From assembly GCA_963281255.1 (NCBI GenBank), contig OY725503.1, positions 4,008,312 to 4,072,311 of the forward strand: a stretch of 64,000 bases of DNA, in the 5' to 3' direction. The stretch comes from Aphrocallistes beatrix. Lineage: Eukaryota; Porifera; Hexactinellida; Sceptrulophora; Aphrocallistidae. Position 1 is the stretch's first letter. Each line of letters begins with the position of its first letter. Shown in pieces: positions 23,169 to 33,400 of the stretch. A program made the translations under genes and the position numbers. The notes beneath the pieces are model-generated. The model saw nothing but the letters and a program-made list of their open reading frames with translations. It was not told the DNA's origin and searched no databases.

Positions 23169-23321
23169 CATAGACGAACTATTTTGATTTTTTCATGGTT
23201 AGCAGGGGTGGCGAGATTTGTAATCATATATCAAACTAATGTGGCATTCCACCCCAAGTCAACATAACATTTAGGTCTGGGGTGGCACGCTACCCCTGCC
23301 ACCCCTGGAGTTACGCCTATG
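23169..23321. mobile_element. hAT-like MITE (153 bp)
   Basis: Imperfect terminal inverted repeats (CATAGACGAACT at left; the reverse complement of the right end is CATAGGCGTAACT) are flanked by 8-base direct repeats, ATTCTATG (23161-23168) and ATTCTAGG (23322-23329), 7 of 8 identical. Eight-base duplications are typical of hAT transposons. There is no coding capacity. It contains short GGGGTGGC/GCCACCCC internal inverted repeats. It lies in the TCTP / SelL C divergent region (23005-23633), where I see nothing else. Confidence 0.6.
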
Positions 23322-23633
23322 ATTCTAGGCATAAAACAGACGAAAACTTTGGTCTTGACTTCCCAGGACAACTTAATCACACGCCCCGGACTCTGATAAG
23401 CATACTAAGAGTAATCCTATTTAATTTGTCAAAAAATATTGCAAGATCATACAAAACTATAGGCCTATGTACTCCACCGCCTGAATGCAGGCAGTATTAT
23501 GTTTACTGCAGACACACACACTTACGTGCATATATAGGTAGCTCGCCTACAGCACTATTCAGTTAGTACGAATTTCACTATACTTATTTGTGCAATCCCT
23601 CTTCCTTTTTACTACTCCAGTCTGACAGTGCAA

Positions 23634-24158
23634 ATGGCTGCAGGAGGCGCTGGTCCTAAGGCCGGGCTCGTAAAGGCAGGAGACTCGCTCTCTCCCGCGC
23701 TACAAGTATCGAATCTTGACAACGAGGACAAAACCACGCTTACGCAAATTGCAGCAGCAAACGCGGACAAGAGCACCCTATTCATCTTCCTAAGGTTCTC
23801 TCAATGACCCTACTGTGGGCAGCATGCCCAGGAGCTGGCGAAATCGCAAGCGATTCTCGACAAGCTCCACATCGTAATCGTGAGCCATTACGATCAAGAA
23901 ACATCCAAACAGTGGTTGAAAGACAAGGACGTCAATTTCCCCATTTACCGCGACAAGGACCTGAAGACGTACGATGCTCTGGGATTTGATAGGGAACCGT
24001 CAGCTGAAGGGTTCGACATGGCACTGCTCGAGGGGACACCACCTCAGATGGGCGGAAATTTGATTGTAACCAAGGAAGGAAAAATCCTGTACATCCTCAG
24101 GAGCTCGACACCTGATGAAAGACCAACAGTTGAGGATTTACTAAAAGTTATTGGTTAG
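23634..24158 (+). CDS. SELENOL: Selenoprotein L-like, gene C (UxxC, one in-frame TGA)
   Basis: 174 residues with TGA at 23805-23807 read as selenocysteine 58, giving the mixed motif U-PY-C (C61 by TGT), followed by GQHAQEL. Downstream Prx-like motifs are NFPIYRDKDLKTYDALGF, TPPQMGGNLIVTKEGKIL and DERPTVEDLLKV, collinear with genes A, B and D, but the segment before QMGG is about 20 residues shorter. Ends TAG. A SECIS follows 60 bases later. A UxxC redox pair resembles thioredoxin-type CxxC sites with one Sec. It may be derived from or ancestral to the UxxU form. Convergent evidence (homology across the TGA plus SECIS) makes pseudogenisation unlikely. Confidence 0.9.
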
Positions 24159-24562
24159 GGCGAACGAAATAAGTAGGCACATCAGGGAGCAGATAAAACT
24201 AAATCGGGTGCACAACCATGATGGAAATAGTATAAACAATTTTATTATTTTCTGATCTTTCGTGTCATTCTATTTGTGTTACGTCTGTGACCTGATTAAA
24301 TATTTTTTTTCGTATTTTTGAGTTCGTTATAGGTTCAGTGAAAAGTTAAACACGGACACGTATCATGAATCAACTAAAATGCATCTATGTGGCTATGTGT
24401 AAGTTAAAAATTAACAATTAATAACCACGTGAGGATGTCTGATTAATATAGGCTTTTTATGGTATGCACAGGAATAAGATATAAGGAAGGTTAACAAAAT
24501 GAAGTACATTTCAGTAATAAATTTACTTATAATAACATCCCAAACTTGCTAGTATCAATTAA
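24159..24562. other. SelL C 3' region and SelL D upstream region
   Basis: 404 bases between two tandem SelL genes. It holds the gene C SECIS (24218-24256), an AT-rich tail with ATTAAA-type polyadenylation-like sequence near 24297, and the presumed gene D promoter. Nothing else recognised. Confidence 0.5.
24218..24256 (+). promoter_or_regulatory. SECIS element of SelL gene C
   Basis: ATGA (24218-24221), 12 nt, apical AAAC (24234-24237), closing TGAT (24253-24256). The intervening helix pairs GGAAATAGT with ATTATTTTC over 9 bp with two G-U wobbles. It is the same architecture and near-identical 3' strand as the gene D element. Confidence 0.92.
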
Positions 24563-25156
24563 ATGGCTGAGGCGGACCCAATTGGTCCCATAATCAGCTC
24601 TGTCAATGCTGGGGACATCCTTCCATCCTCACTCGCAGTGACAAGCGTAGAGAGCGGAGAGAATACCTCGCTAACACAGATACTCGCCTCGCAAGAGAGT
24701 TCGAAGAAAACGCTGTTTCTATTCCTGAGGCACCCCTTTTGACCCTTTTGAAAGGAACACGCCCAAGAGCTGGGCAAGACGCCGGCCATTATGGACCAGC
24801 TTGATGTCGTCGTCGTAGCTTATTATGACAAAAAAACAGCTCTAAACTGGATAAAAGACGCGAAAACACGTTTTCCGATGTTCCTTGATCAGAACCTCAA
24901 AGTGTATGATGCATTGGGCTACCATAAAACGTTCGTTAGGATGTTTGGCAGAAATAAGTTAGGTAAGGATATAAAAATAACTTTTCATCATCTCTTCTCG
25001 TCGTTGCCATATATAAAAGGCGGCCAGACGCCTCAAATGGGTGGAGATATGATTACGAACAAAGAAGGAAAGATCTTGTACATTCACCGGAGTGAAAGTC
25101 CCGATGACAGGCCGTCTCCTGAAGAGTTAGTGACGTTGCTTAAAACCTTGGACTAA
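24563..25156 (+). CDS. SELENOL: Selenoprotein L-like, gene D (UxxU, two in-frame TGA)
   Basis: 197 residues with TGA at 24740-24742 (residue 60) and 24749-24751 (residue 63), giving HPF-U-PF-U followed by KEHAQEL, which aligns with the U-PY-C GQHAQEL of gene C. The pre-motif strand is KTLFLFLR. Downstream it shares RFPMFLDQNLKVYDALGY, QTPQMGGDMITNKEGKIL and SPDDRPSPEEL with its paralogues. Ends TAA. This is a Prx-like thioredoxin-fold protein of the SelL family; UxxU can form a diselenide bond. Same strand as gene C, about 400 bases after it. The start at 24563 gives an N-terminus matching genes A and B. Confidence 0.9.
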
Positions 25157-25210
25157 CCTTAATGAACTTAGATAGCAGGCAGCTAATGCAAGTGAATAGA
25201 GTTGATAGAT

Positions 25211-25254
25211 ATGATGAAAATAATAGAAACATATTTTTGATATTATTTTCTGAT
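25211..25254 (+). promoter_or_regulatory. SECIS element of SelL gene D
   Basis: ATGA (25211-25214), 12 nt, apical AAAC (25227-25230), closing TGAT (25251-25254). The helix GAAAATAATA (25216-25225) pairs perfectly with TATTATTTTC (25241-25250). It begins 55 bases after the TAA stop. Textbook eukaryotic SECIS core. Confidence 0.93.
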
Positions 25255-25754
25255 CTTTTTGTGTAATTCTATTTATGTAGCATATGTTGACCTGATTAAA
25301 CGAGCTATATATTCAGGAGTATTCGTGAACTGAGATAGATGGGGAAAGTTAAAGGATGAAATGGATATATCTCATCCTACGTTTTCTTCACTATCAGTTG
25401 TATCTATAGTATATCGGACATAATGTTATATTTTTAGACATGGAAACCTCGGAACTGAACCATTAATATAGTAATTAACCAGTAGCAATTGATTTTGAGA
25501 TGTCGAGTGTCCTAACCGTTAATTTTGGTGTTGTGACGACACAAACTTTAGTGCTTAAGCTTTATCAAGGGCAAGTTTTCAGATAATGGGCGTTATTCTA
25601 CGATCAGCCTTATTGCACTTGGAATGTACTTGTGCTTATGTTGCTAGGTAGATCATCCTCAAATATGTATATTAATACACATACTGCAACCAACAGCCAG
25701 ACTTGGATATATTCGTTATTTAGTAAAATCAACAAAATCATTCTCTCAATTACT
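25255..25754. other. Convergent intergenic region, nothing recognised
   Basis: 500 bases between the ends of SelL D (plus) and TTI1 (minus). 3' UTR material; no ORF or repeat of note. Confidence 0.5.
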
Positions 25755-28700
25755 TCAATTCTCTTCTGTTTGAAAGTGCTCGACTTCGTCTCGGTCGACT
25801 AGTGTGAATACGAAATACACAGAATCTGGATACAGGCGAGAGAGAATGCGGATTCCCCGTACAGCTGAGTCCCGGAGCATCTTCGGCTGGCTCCAGCAGA
25901 GGTAAGGATGGTAGACAGCGAGCAGCTGGTGGAAATTCGCGAACTTAACGCGAGTCGATTCCGCAAGTGCTGGCAAATGCTGCAGCAGAGCTAGCTGGAG
26001 CTTACACTCTTGAGTTTGCAGATAATATGAACTGCATTGCTTGCTGGCATTAACCAAGCGACCCAGCCTTTCCGTGAGATATGACCAGAGATCTTTCTCA
26101 ACTTTTCGCTCCAAGAAGTCCCCGTAATAAGGAATTATGCGGATTAGAGTGTCGAGAGCTGCGATTAAGATGATGGAGTCACTCGATTGAGCACAGCGAA
26201 CGAATTGCGGCCAGATTCTGTGCAGGAGATTGAGCGACTTGTCTCGATTGGTGGAGAGAGTCAGGAAGCAGTTTGTGATTATGTTAAGAGCAAGAGCTGT
26301 GATCTTAGTCGTGAGGAAGTTGAGGTAGTAAGAGACGGACTCGATGATGTCGCGGCTAAGACTGTGCTGGAGTTCTTCAGGCTTTTCTTCACCTGTCTCA
26401 TCTTCCATTCTAAGATTTTCATCTTCAACTTCGTCTTGAGGGAAGTAGAATTCGAGATATTTCAAATAATCTTCCACAATTCTATCCGGAGAAGTATCTA
26501 GGTCATGGTTTAGTGTGTTTGAAAAGATTGCATTCTCTCTTTCCCACTTGAATAGCTGATCGGAGATGACGACTAGAGTGGGGAGGAGTATCACACTCTC
26601 GCTATTCGTGTGGTAGAACCGAATACTCTTCAGGATATACTTAACCGAGTCTTCCAATAGCGGCAAGAGTTGAGCTGAGCTGTTACGGAACACTGCTTGC
26701 AACACGTTCAGAGCCGAGTGACTGGTGCACTCCTGGAAGAACTGCAGAGCGATCACATTCACGATGTAATCCGCGTTGCTGTGTATCAGAGTGGAGATTG
26801 AAGGGAGTTCTAGAGCAGTGCACACTTTACGGAGTGAATCGAGGGATTGTGCTTGTACATATGGGTTGGAATTGTTCGATTTTTCTAACAACGGAAAGAC
26901 AATCGTAGCGAGGAAAGGTTGGAAATCTTTTTTTAGAGAAACTGCGAAAAAACCTAATCCTTCCAGTATGAGAATCTGCTGCAGAACTCGGTGTTTGAGT
27001 GATGAAATGGTGTTTATGTGTGTTGAGAACTGATCATCAAAAAGTGAAGAGTTCTCGAGTAGAACTGTTTCTCCCTTCTCCAAATCCTCAATCCAGTCTG
27101 GCTGTAGGTAGAGGGAACTGATGGATTGAACTGTGTCTGAGATATACTCTCTTGACTGAGTGGAGGCATTGCCTATGAAGACGTGATTCAGTATGAATAT
27201 GACCTCCTTCCGAAGATTCTCTTTCTCAGATAACTCGAACAGAAGATTCAATATCAATTCGAATTCGCAGTGGTGACCTATCGCATGCAATATTTCAATA
27301 ATCACAGCAACTGCTTCTTCACCCAAGTCAGTGAATGCTACTTTAAAAGTGTCCAACTTATTCGCTTCAAACTCAGGAAAATTTCTTATTTGAGCAATGA
27401 TGGAATTGTCGGACAAATCAAGCCTCAGAACGCGAGTAAACACTTGAATCAGATTCTTAACACAGCCCCTAGCTTGTAGGCTGGACTTACGCCCGAGCTG
27501 AGTCTCTCCGACCAAGTTGAGATAGCCCAGCAATAGCCTGAGCACAGGCAGCTTACTCGCGTCGCTCAGGTCCTTGACTGTCTTAGGCAGCGTGCAAGAG
27601 AGCTCATCGATGCGCTTCAGCATCGACTCAGACGAAGTGAGGTTGTGGATGTGTGAGAAAGAGGAAATACTCTTAACAGCGGACTTCTTAACTTGCTCGT
27701 TGCGGTCGGAACACAGTACGATGAGAGTGTCAATCAGAGGAGTGGCGAGGTTGGGTAGGCTCGTACGGCAGTGCGTGAGTAGGAATGAGACAGTTTCAAG
27801 CAGGCAGAATCTCGTTTTGAAGTTCTCATGTGCGATGCAGCACTGAGTCGCTGTGACGAACAGTGAAGTCAATTTTACAGAGGTTTTCCCCCACCAAGTT
27901 TCGCTAGATTTCTCAGAATCTTCCTCAGCTTTATGCGATTGAATGCTTTCCTGTGAAGATTCATAGAATTTGTTATCACAGGTGAAAGCAGTGAAATTTG
28001 CAAATGCCAGAAGAGCGGCGGAAATAAGCCCAGCGGGAGGTCGTGAATCAGAAATAATGAACTTGACGAGCCTGGTCGAAATGCCTGGAAAGAAGGATTT
28101 GAAAATGTCTCTGACAGGATAGTGTTCGCTGCAAACTAAACTCGACCAGAGAGACTCGTAGACGCGTGAAGTTGCAAACAGCGGTTTGTTAGGTGAAATG
28201 CGAATCTCGTTTCTATCACAAAACGGCTGAATTAGCATTACTAAGGTGTTCAGAGCCATAAAGCGAATCTTGCTGCTTCGCTGTTCAGTAAGTTCTGAGA
28301 GTAACAAGTGCACCAACATTCCGAGTTGATGATTGCTTTTCTGATCGAGATAAAACTGATTTATGACACTCTTTTCTGCAAATTTAATCAAAGCAGCAAA
28401 AGCAGTCAAGATCTCAGCCCTGACCTCTTCCGAGTAGGGCTGTTCCTTCCTAGCAGGACAGCTGGGGTCGAAATGGTAGCACAGTGTGTCATAAAGCGTA
28501 ATGAAACTCGGAGGCTGTTTGATGCCAGATCGCACTAGCGTACTACTGACAACTTTAAATGTAGATTCGGCTATATCGTCTGATAATTTAGTATTTTTAC
28601 GACCTAGATATATGCCTATGGGGTAGAGGACGAATTCAGAAACGAGATTGTGTATTTGAGACTCTTTTTCAACGGATTTGAGCAAATCTCGAATTGAATC

Positions 28701-28778
28701 TAGAGAAGGGGAGTCAATGAACGCGTGACAAGGTCCTTTGAGTCTAAGGAACTGGGAATCTGCTTCCTTTCTATCCAT
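25755..28778 (-). CDS. TTI1: TELO2-interacting protein 1 (TTI1), HEAT-repeat
   Basis: 1007-residue single-exon all-helical HEAT-repeat protein, close to human TTI1 (about 1090). The N-terminus with VSEFVLYPIGIYLGRK and the C-terminal segment with YHPYLCWSQPKMLRDSAVRGI LSRLYPDSVYFVF-like features fit the TTI1 family. It is a scaffold of the TTT (TELO2-TTI1-TTI2) cochaperone that stabilises PIKK kinases (mTOR, ATM, ATR, DNA-PK) with HSP90. It terminates with TGA (25755-25757), showing that TGA is an ordinary stop in this genome. Assignment is from overall pattern, not a unique motif. Confidence 0.78.
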   Translation of the reverse strand: MDRKEADSQFLRLKGPCHAFIDSPSLDSIRDLLKSVEKESQIHNLVSEFVLYPIGIYLGRKNTKLSDDIAESTFKVVSSTLVRSGIKQPPSFITLYDTLCYHFDPSCPARKEQPYSEEVRAEILTAFAALIKFAEKSVINQFYLDQKSNHQLGMLVHLLLSELTEQRSSKIRFMALNTLVMLIQPFCDRNEIRISPNKPLFATSRVYESLWSSLVCSEHYPVRDIFKSFFPGISTRLVKFIISDSRPPAGLISAALLAFANFTAFTCDNKFYESSQESIQSHKAEEDSEKSSETWWGKTSVKLTSLFVTATQCCIAHENFKTRFCLLETVSFLLTHCRTSLPNLATPLIDTLIVLCSDRNEQVKKSAVKSISSFSHIHNLTSSESMLKRIDELSCTLPKTVKDLSDASKLPVLRLLLGYLNLVGETQLGRKSSLQARGCVKNLIQVFTRVLRLDLSDNSIIAQIRNFPEFEANKLDTFKVAFTDLGEEAVAVIIEILHAIGHHCEFELILNLLFELSEKENLRKEVIFILNHVFIGNASTQSREYISDTVQSISSLYLQPDWIEDLEKGETVLLENSSLFDDQFSTHINTISSLKHRVLQQILILEGLGFFAVSLKKDFQPFLATIVFPLLEKSNNSNPYVQAQSLDSLRKVCTALELPSISTLIHSNADYIVNVIALQFFQECTSHSALNVLQAVFRNSSAQLLPLLEDSVKYILKSIRFYHTNSESVILLPTLVVISDQLFKWERENAIFSNTLNHDLDTSPDRIVEDYLKYLEFYFPQDEVEDENLRMEDETGEEKPEELQHSLSRDIIESVSYYLNFLTTKITALALNIITNCFLTLSTNRDKSLNLLHRIWPQFVRCAQSSDSIILIAALDTLIRIIPYYGDFLERKVEKDLWSYLTERLGRLVNASKQCSSYYLQTQECKLQLALLQHLPALAESTRVKFANFHQLLAVYHPYLCWSQPKMLRDSAVRGIRILSRLYPDSVYFVFTLVDRDEVEHFQTEEN

Positions 28779-29700
28779 TCTCTTCCTTCCTTCCTCACTT
28801 TAAGTGCGGAAATATGAATATAGACCTGTAACAACCGGAAGTTAAGAAATTTGGCGAAAATAAATATCTGGATTACAGCTACATCATAGAGGGATGCTAC
28901 AGATATTGGACTGCGTATTAGATTTCGGAGGACGAATATGGAGAAATGATCACCTATCAACAGTACTAGGATAAACAATCAATTCAGGAATAATAATGCC
29001 ATTATAATGTCTTCAGATTCTAAGATTTTATTCATAGGAAGAAACAATAGTGTAACACGAGCTAATTAGGTAACCGGGCTATATTGTTCTATATATTATT
29101 CCTTGTGCGTGACGGAATCCTGATACCATCGATATAGCAAACAGGGGAAACCATTAGACCATGCTACAGCCCAGGATGAAAGGAATAGAGAAATTAAAAA
29201 TCTGCTCGTGTCGTACATTCAAAATCAGGATTGCGAGATGTATTCTAGTTCAGGTCTCCCCTCGTCAGAGGATCATCCGAATACGAAGTTAGGATTAATT
29301 TCCAGGTGCTAAAAATAGGACTAAAGCCATTTAATTGGTGGGATTACCTATACACTATTTGGGGGGTCTTATATTTATATATCAGGGGTAGTGGCTAGAT
29401 GTGCAGCCAGGGGCGTGGGCGGGGTTGGGTCTTCGGCTCCACAAGATATTTCGGAAAATATCTAATTACTGAACTACGTTCCCAGGGGTGCTCGAGACCC
29501 ACTTCGAGCACCCTTCTTTTGAAAAGTGTGACAACCTTTGAACAGCTGTATAATGATAGAGTATAATTTACGCAATAATAGCATGTGATATAAAGGACAA
29601 ATAGGAAAGATAAGTGATTGGATTAGTTAGATAAGCTATCAGTAAAAGAACGGCTAGTTCACGAGTTATAATAATTCTTCACTTCTCCCTGCTGACACCA
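28779..29700. other. Intergenic with possible repeat-derived sequence
   Basis: 922 bases between TTI1 and the next minus-strand gene. The segment about 29380-29520 is GC-richer than its surroundings and contains CCCAGGGGTGCTCGAGACCC and a GAGCACCC echo, suggesting a degraded transposon end, but I cannot define both termini. The rest is AT-rich and shows no coding exon. Confidence 0.4.
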
Positions 29701-30066
29701 TTATGACCTCCGTTGCTTGGTAAAGTCGACCTCTATTGTCTTGTCCACTTTTGATAACGCTTCAGCTTTGGGTTTGGGCGCTGTGAGTGCCTGCTCAACT
29801 GCCATCGCTCCTGGCCCGTAGCTGGACTTTCCCGACTCGGGAGAAATGGCGTAGCCCTTGCTGATGGCAACTTTGGGCGTCTCCGTGGCGGACTTGATGT
29901 TGCATGCGCCGGGGCCGTAGGAATGGGACGCGGAGGATTTCTGAATGCCGAGAAGCACGGACCTTCCGGACTTCCCAGTCTCCTGCTTGCCGTGGTCGAT
30001 GTTGACGCTGCCGGCGGTGTAGTCGGCTCCCTTCCCTGATCCCTGTCCAATTATACCAATCGGCAT
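29701..30066 (-). CDS. Small protein with repeated SYGPGA motif, unknown function
   Basis: 121 residues from the Met at 30066, where a TTTCAG acceptor lies one base before the ATG, suggesting a 5' UTR intron. An upstream in-frame Met at 30135 is less likely. Gly/Ser/Lys-rich with little hydrophobic core. SYGPGA occurs twice (about 54 and 91), preceded by GKGADYTAGS, suggesting three degenerate repeats of about 35 residues. No signal peptide or membrane segment. I do not recognise a family. It is probably disordered, and coding status is supported only by ORF length and composition. Confidence 0.55.
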   Translation of the reverse strand: MPIGIIGQGSGKGADYTAGSVNIDHGKQETGKSGRSVLLGIQKSSASHSYGPGACNIKSATETPKVAISKGYAISPESGKSSYGPGAMAVEQALTAPKPKAEALSKVDKTIEVDFTKQRRS

Positions 30067-30436
30067 TCTGAAATTGAGAATTCGACTTAGGTGGGCTAAG
30101 TAAAGAACAGTATGCGTACAGAAATATGAAAACAATGCAATTGCGTGGTATTTATTGGAGTCAGCAGAGCCTATATTTTGAGTTTAGGAATTCAGAATGA
30201 GGTGTTGGTTTCAATTCGAATGAAAATAATCAAAACGCATATTTAGGTCTTCTAATGTATAAATGCAGAGATGTACTGAATTCAATAACTAGCTTGCAAA
30301 GTAGGTACTAGAAAGACGTGTATGAGGTGAGTTTGTTTATATATTACTATACATTTAATATATATATTTAAAAAACAAGCATAAAAAAACAAAAATAAAC
30401 ATTTCTATACAGGCAAATAAACTTAAAATTTAGAAG
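30067..30436. other. Intergenic, nothing recognised
   Basis: 370 AT-rich bases with TA-rich runs near 30350. 3' UTR of the receptor kinase and the upstream region of the small gene. Confidence 0.5.
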
Positions 30437-33400
30437 TTATTTAAAAAACTTGCACATGTCGTCCAGTATGTTGACGATGTCTGGGAACCAAGGTCTGTAC
30501 CGCGGGTCTTGGTTCCAGCACTCCTGCATGAGAGAGACGTAGTGGGAGGGGCAGCAGGAGGGGATAGGGAGGCGATCTCCTCTCAACACGTGCTCCATCA
30601 CCTAGAACAACCAGATCAAAACCCCATGACCCTATGACCTACCAGTGATTGTGATTGAAACTACCTCGAAATCGAACTTCAACTCCGCGTAAGGCCACTC
30701 CCTGGTCGCCAGCTCCCAGAGGATGACCCCGTACGAGAAGATGTCCACTTTCTGCCCGTAGACGGTGGCGGCGAGCTTGGGCTTCATGGACTCGGGCGCG
30801 CACCAGCGGAGCGAGCCGGCACACGTCGTGTTGTACTGCTCAGCTTGTCGGTGCAAGAGCGGAGCTGCCAGGAAGTAATCCGTTAAGTCTTGTCAATGGT
30901 TTATAATTAGAATCAGGTCCGCACGTACATTTCTCGCCCTCCTCATTCGCTCTCTTGGCAGCTTCCACAGTGGTCATGTTGACAAGAGAGTTGCTCAGCA
31001 CTGACACCATGTAGTCGATGTCCTTGATCATCTTGGCCACTCCGAAGTCTGCCACCTTCACCTTCCAGTTGTGGTCCACCAGCAGGTTAGCGGTCTTCAG
31101 GTCTCTGTGGATGACAGGGGGAGCGACCCCGTGCAGGTAGCTCATCCCTTTCGCAGCGTCCAAAGCCTGATACGTGGGACTCATAAATATATACAGGACA
31201 ATTGTCTATGCCATGATGACAAGTGAGCATACCATTACGATCGTCGTCTTCCAGTCTAGTTCAACGGAGTGGTCGTCCAAAATTTCTCTGACAGATCCCT
31301 TATGCATGTACTCAGTAATGAGGCAGAGGTTTGGCTCCTCTGTGCACACACCCATCAACAGGACGATGTTAGGATGGAGCAACTTGCTAGAAGAGTCAAA
31401 CTCTCAATTGAACCCAAATCTAAACTGTGTAGTGCTAGCTACTTTTACCTCATAATTGCAGCTTCTTGCTGGAATTCTTCCTTTTCTTCTTGAGTCAATC
31501 CGGAAGTGCGAATACGAATCTTCTTAACAGCAATCACAGAATTCCTCCATTTACCCTCGTACACCTCTCCAAAGCTGCCACAGCCTACGCTACAGGGAGA
31601 ACTCATCAAATAATATCCTGAATGAGTGTTGAATTCTCTCCCAACTCACGATCGTTTGATTTTAATCTCGTTGAAGTCGATAATCAAGTTCGAAGGCAGT
31701 TGTCTATTCTGGATTCTGTCCACGTACGAGTTGTGCTGCTCTTCCAGATGATCTCTCAGATTGTTCAGTTTGTGCTTCATGGACCTCTTCCAGCACTTGT
31801 AGATAGCCAGGATTACGAAGAAGGAAAGGAAAATGACGAACACGACAACCGCGACCGACACAATCCACCAGTGAACTAACATAGAATAGAATTAAAACTG
31901 AGAAACTTATAAAGTTGGCATAAGACACTCACATTCAGAACAGTCGAATCCTTGATAGAGGCCGGAGCACTGGCAGTTGCTGAGTTGCTGATTGCAGGGG
32001 AAGCCGTTGCAGTCGTTGGGACAGCAGGTCTCCTTCATAAAGATGGAGCAGTGAGGCCCGGACCCAGTGTCCGCCATGCAGAGGTGTGACATTGGGCAGT
32101 AGGTGCAACTCGAGTTGGTGTGACAGGTTTTGCAGTCGCACGAGAGATGCTGGCATTCGATACCTAGAGAAGAGTGACGTACACACGGGCATCGGAGGTG
32201 TGAACTCAAACCGGAAACTAACCAGTGAAGTGGACTCGCCAGTACTTATCTGCATCAGAACGAAGGACTGAGTAGTTCAGTCCGTCTCTAGGCAACGGCG
32301 CTATCGACCCGGTCGACTCGTAGTATCTGATGGCTTCGAATGAGGTGTTGTGAGGTTGGCAGATGTCTTCTTTTAATGAAATCCAGAACAAGCCTTGCAG
32401 ATATGCGTACGCTACGTACCAAGTGTGGATCTTGCTGTAGGTTATGTGGAGAGTGCCCGTCGGAACTTGTTCAAAGTAGCGCAGGAATGGGAGGTCTCCT
32501 TCTATATCCAATGTCCGATGATTAATTATTTTATCAAATTTGATCAGGTCCGTTTGGTTGATTTGGAACATTCCGTAGTTTTCAATTGAAATCACACTCT
32601 GGGACTGAGGCACGTAGTAGCCCGTCATAGTGAGAAGTGCGGTCTCAGTAATGTTAATCGCGATTTCGTCAAGCCCCGTATTCCAGGCGGGCGTACAGAC
32701 GTTGTTCATATGACACTTCCAAGTAGAAGTCCCTGTGATCTTCAGTGTGCTGGTGAGCGAGAAGTATCCTCCATACCAGTCAAACCGATCCATTTCTAAA
32801 CCGATCATAACGATCATAACTCCTGATAATTATGTTGGGAAGATCTAGAAAGGAACCAACCAATTTCTGATTGAGTGTTGACCATTAAGACGCTGAACGC
32901 ATCTTCTAGGTGCACATGGTCCATGTGTATCGGAGTGTTGAGACGAAATGAGTCAGTAATATAAACCACGGAGTTGTTAATGCAGACGGAGTGTATCTGC
33001 AGCGGAGACAGGACGTAGATGCAGACGTAGATCACGTCGATGTGTCGGTTCAGCTGATAGAGACTGGAGACTGTGGTGTCGTTGTTGAGGTTGGACAGAT
33101 AAATGTCGATCTAAAAAAGATAATTTATTCAGGCTTTCGGGAGATAACAGTTAAATAGGACTGCTTTTATTGGAAACAATTCAACCGTTTAAGAGAGAAT
33201 TATTAAAGTTCACTTACCATGGGAGAAGGAATTTCAAACCCTGGATCGGTGAACGTAACGTTGAATATGGACACAACATTAGTCTTCCCGAAACCTGGAT
33301 ACAGACCGTCCCAGTGGACAATGCTCGACTGGCTCGGATCAGCAAAATCGAACACAGAATCGATGATATTTCCTCGCGTGGAGTACAGAGCCAGGGCTCG

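Noticed and set aside
20181-25156. In-frame TGAs as evidence of pseudogenes or of a changed genetic code
   Set aside because: Four genes carry TGA only within the same redox motif, all have SECIS cores, and TTI1 nearby ends with TGA used as a stop. Selenocysteine fits all of these; decay or general reassignment does not.
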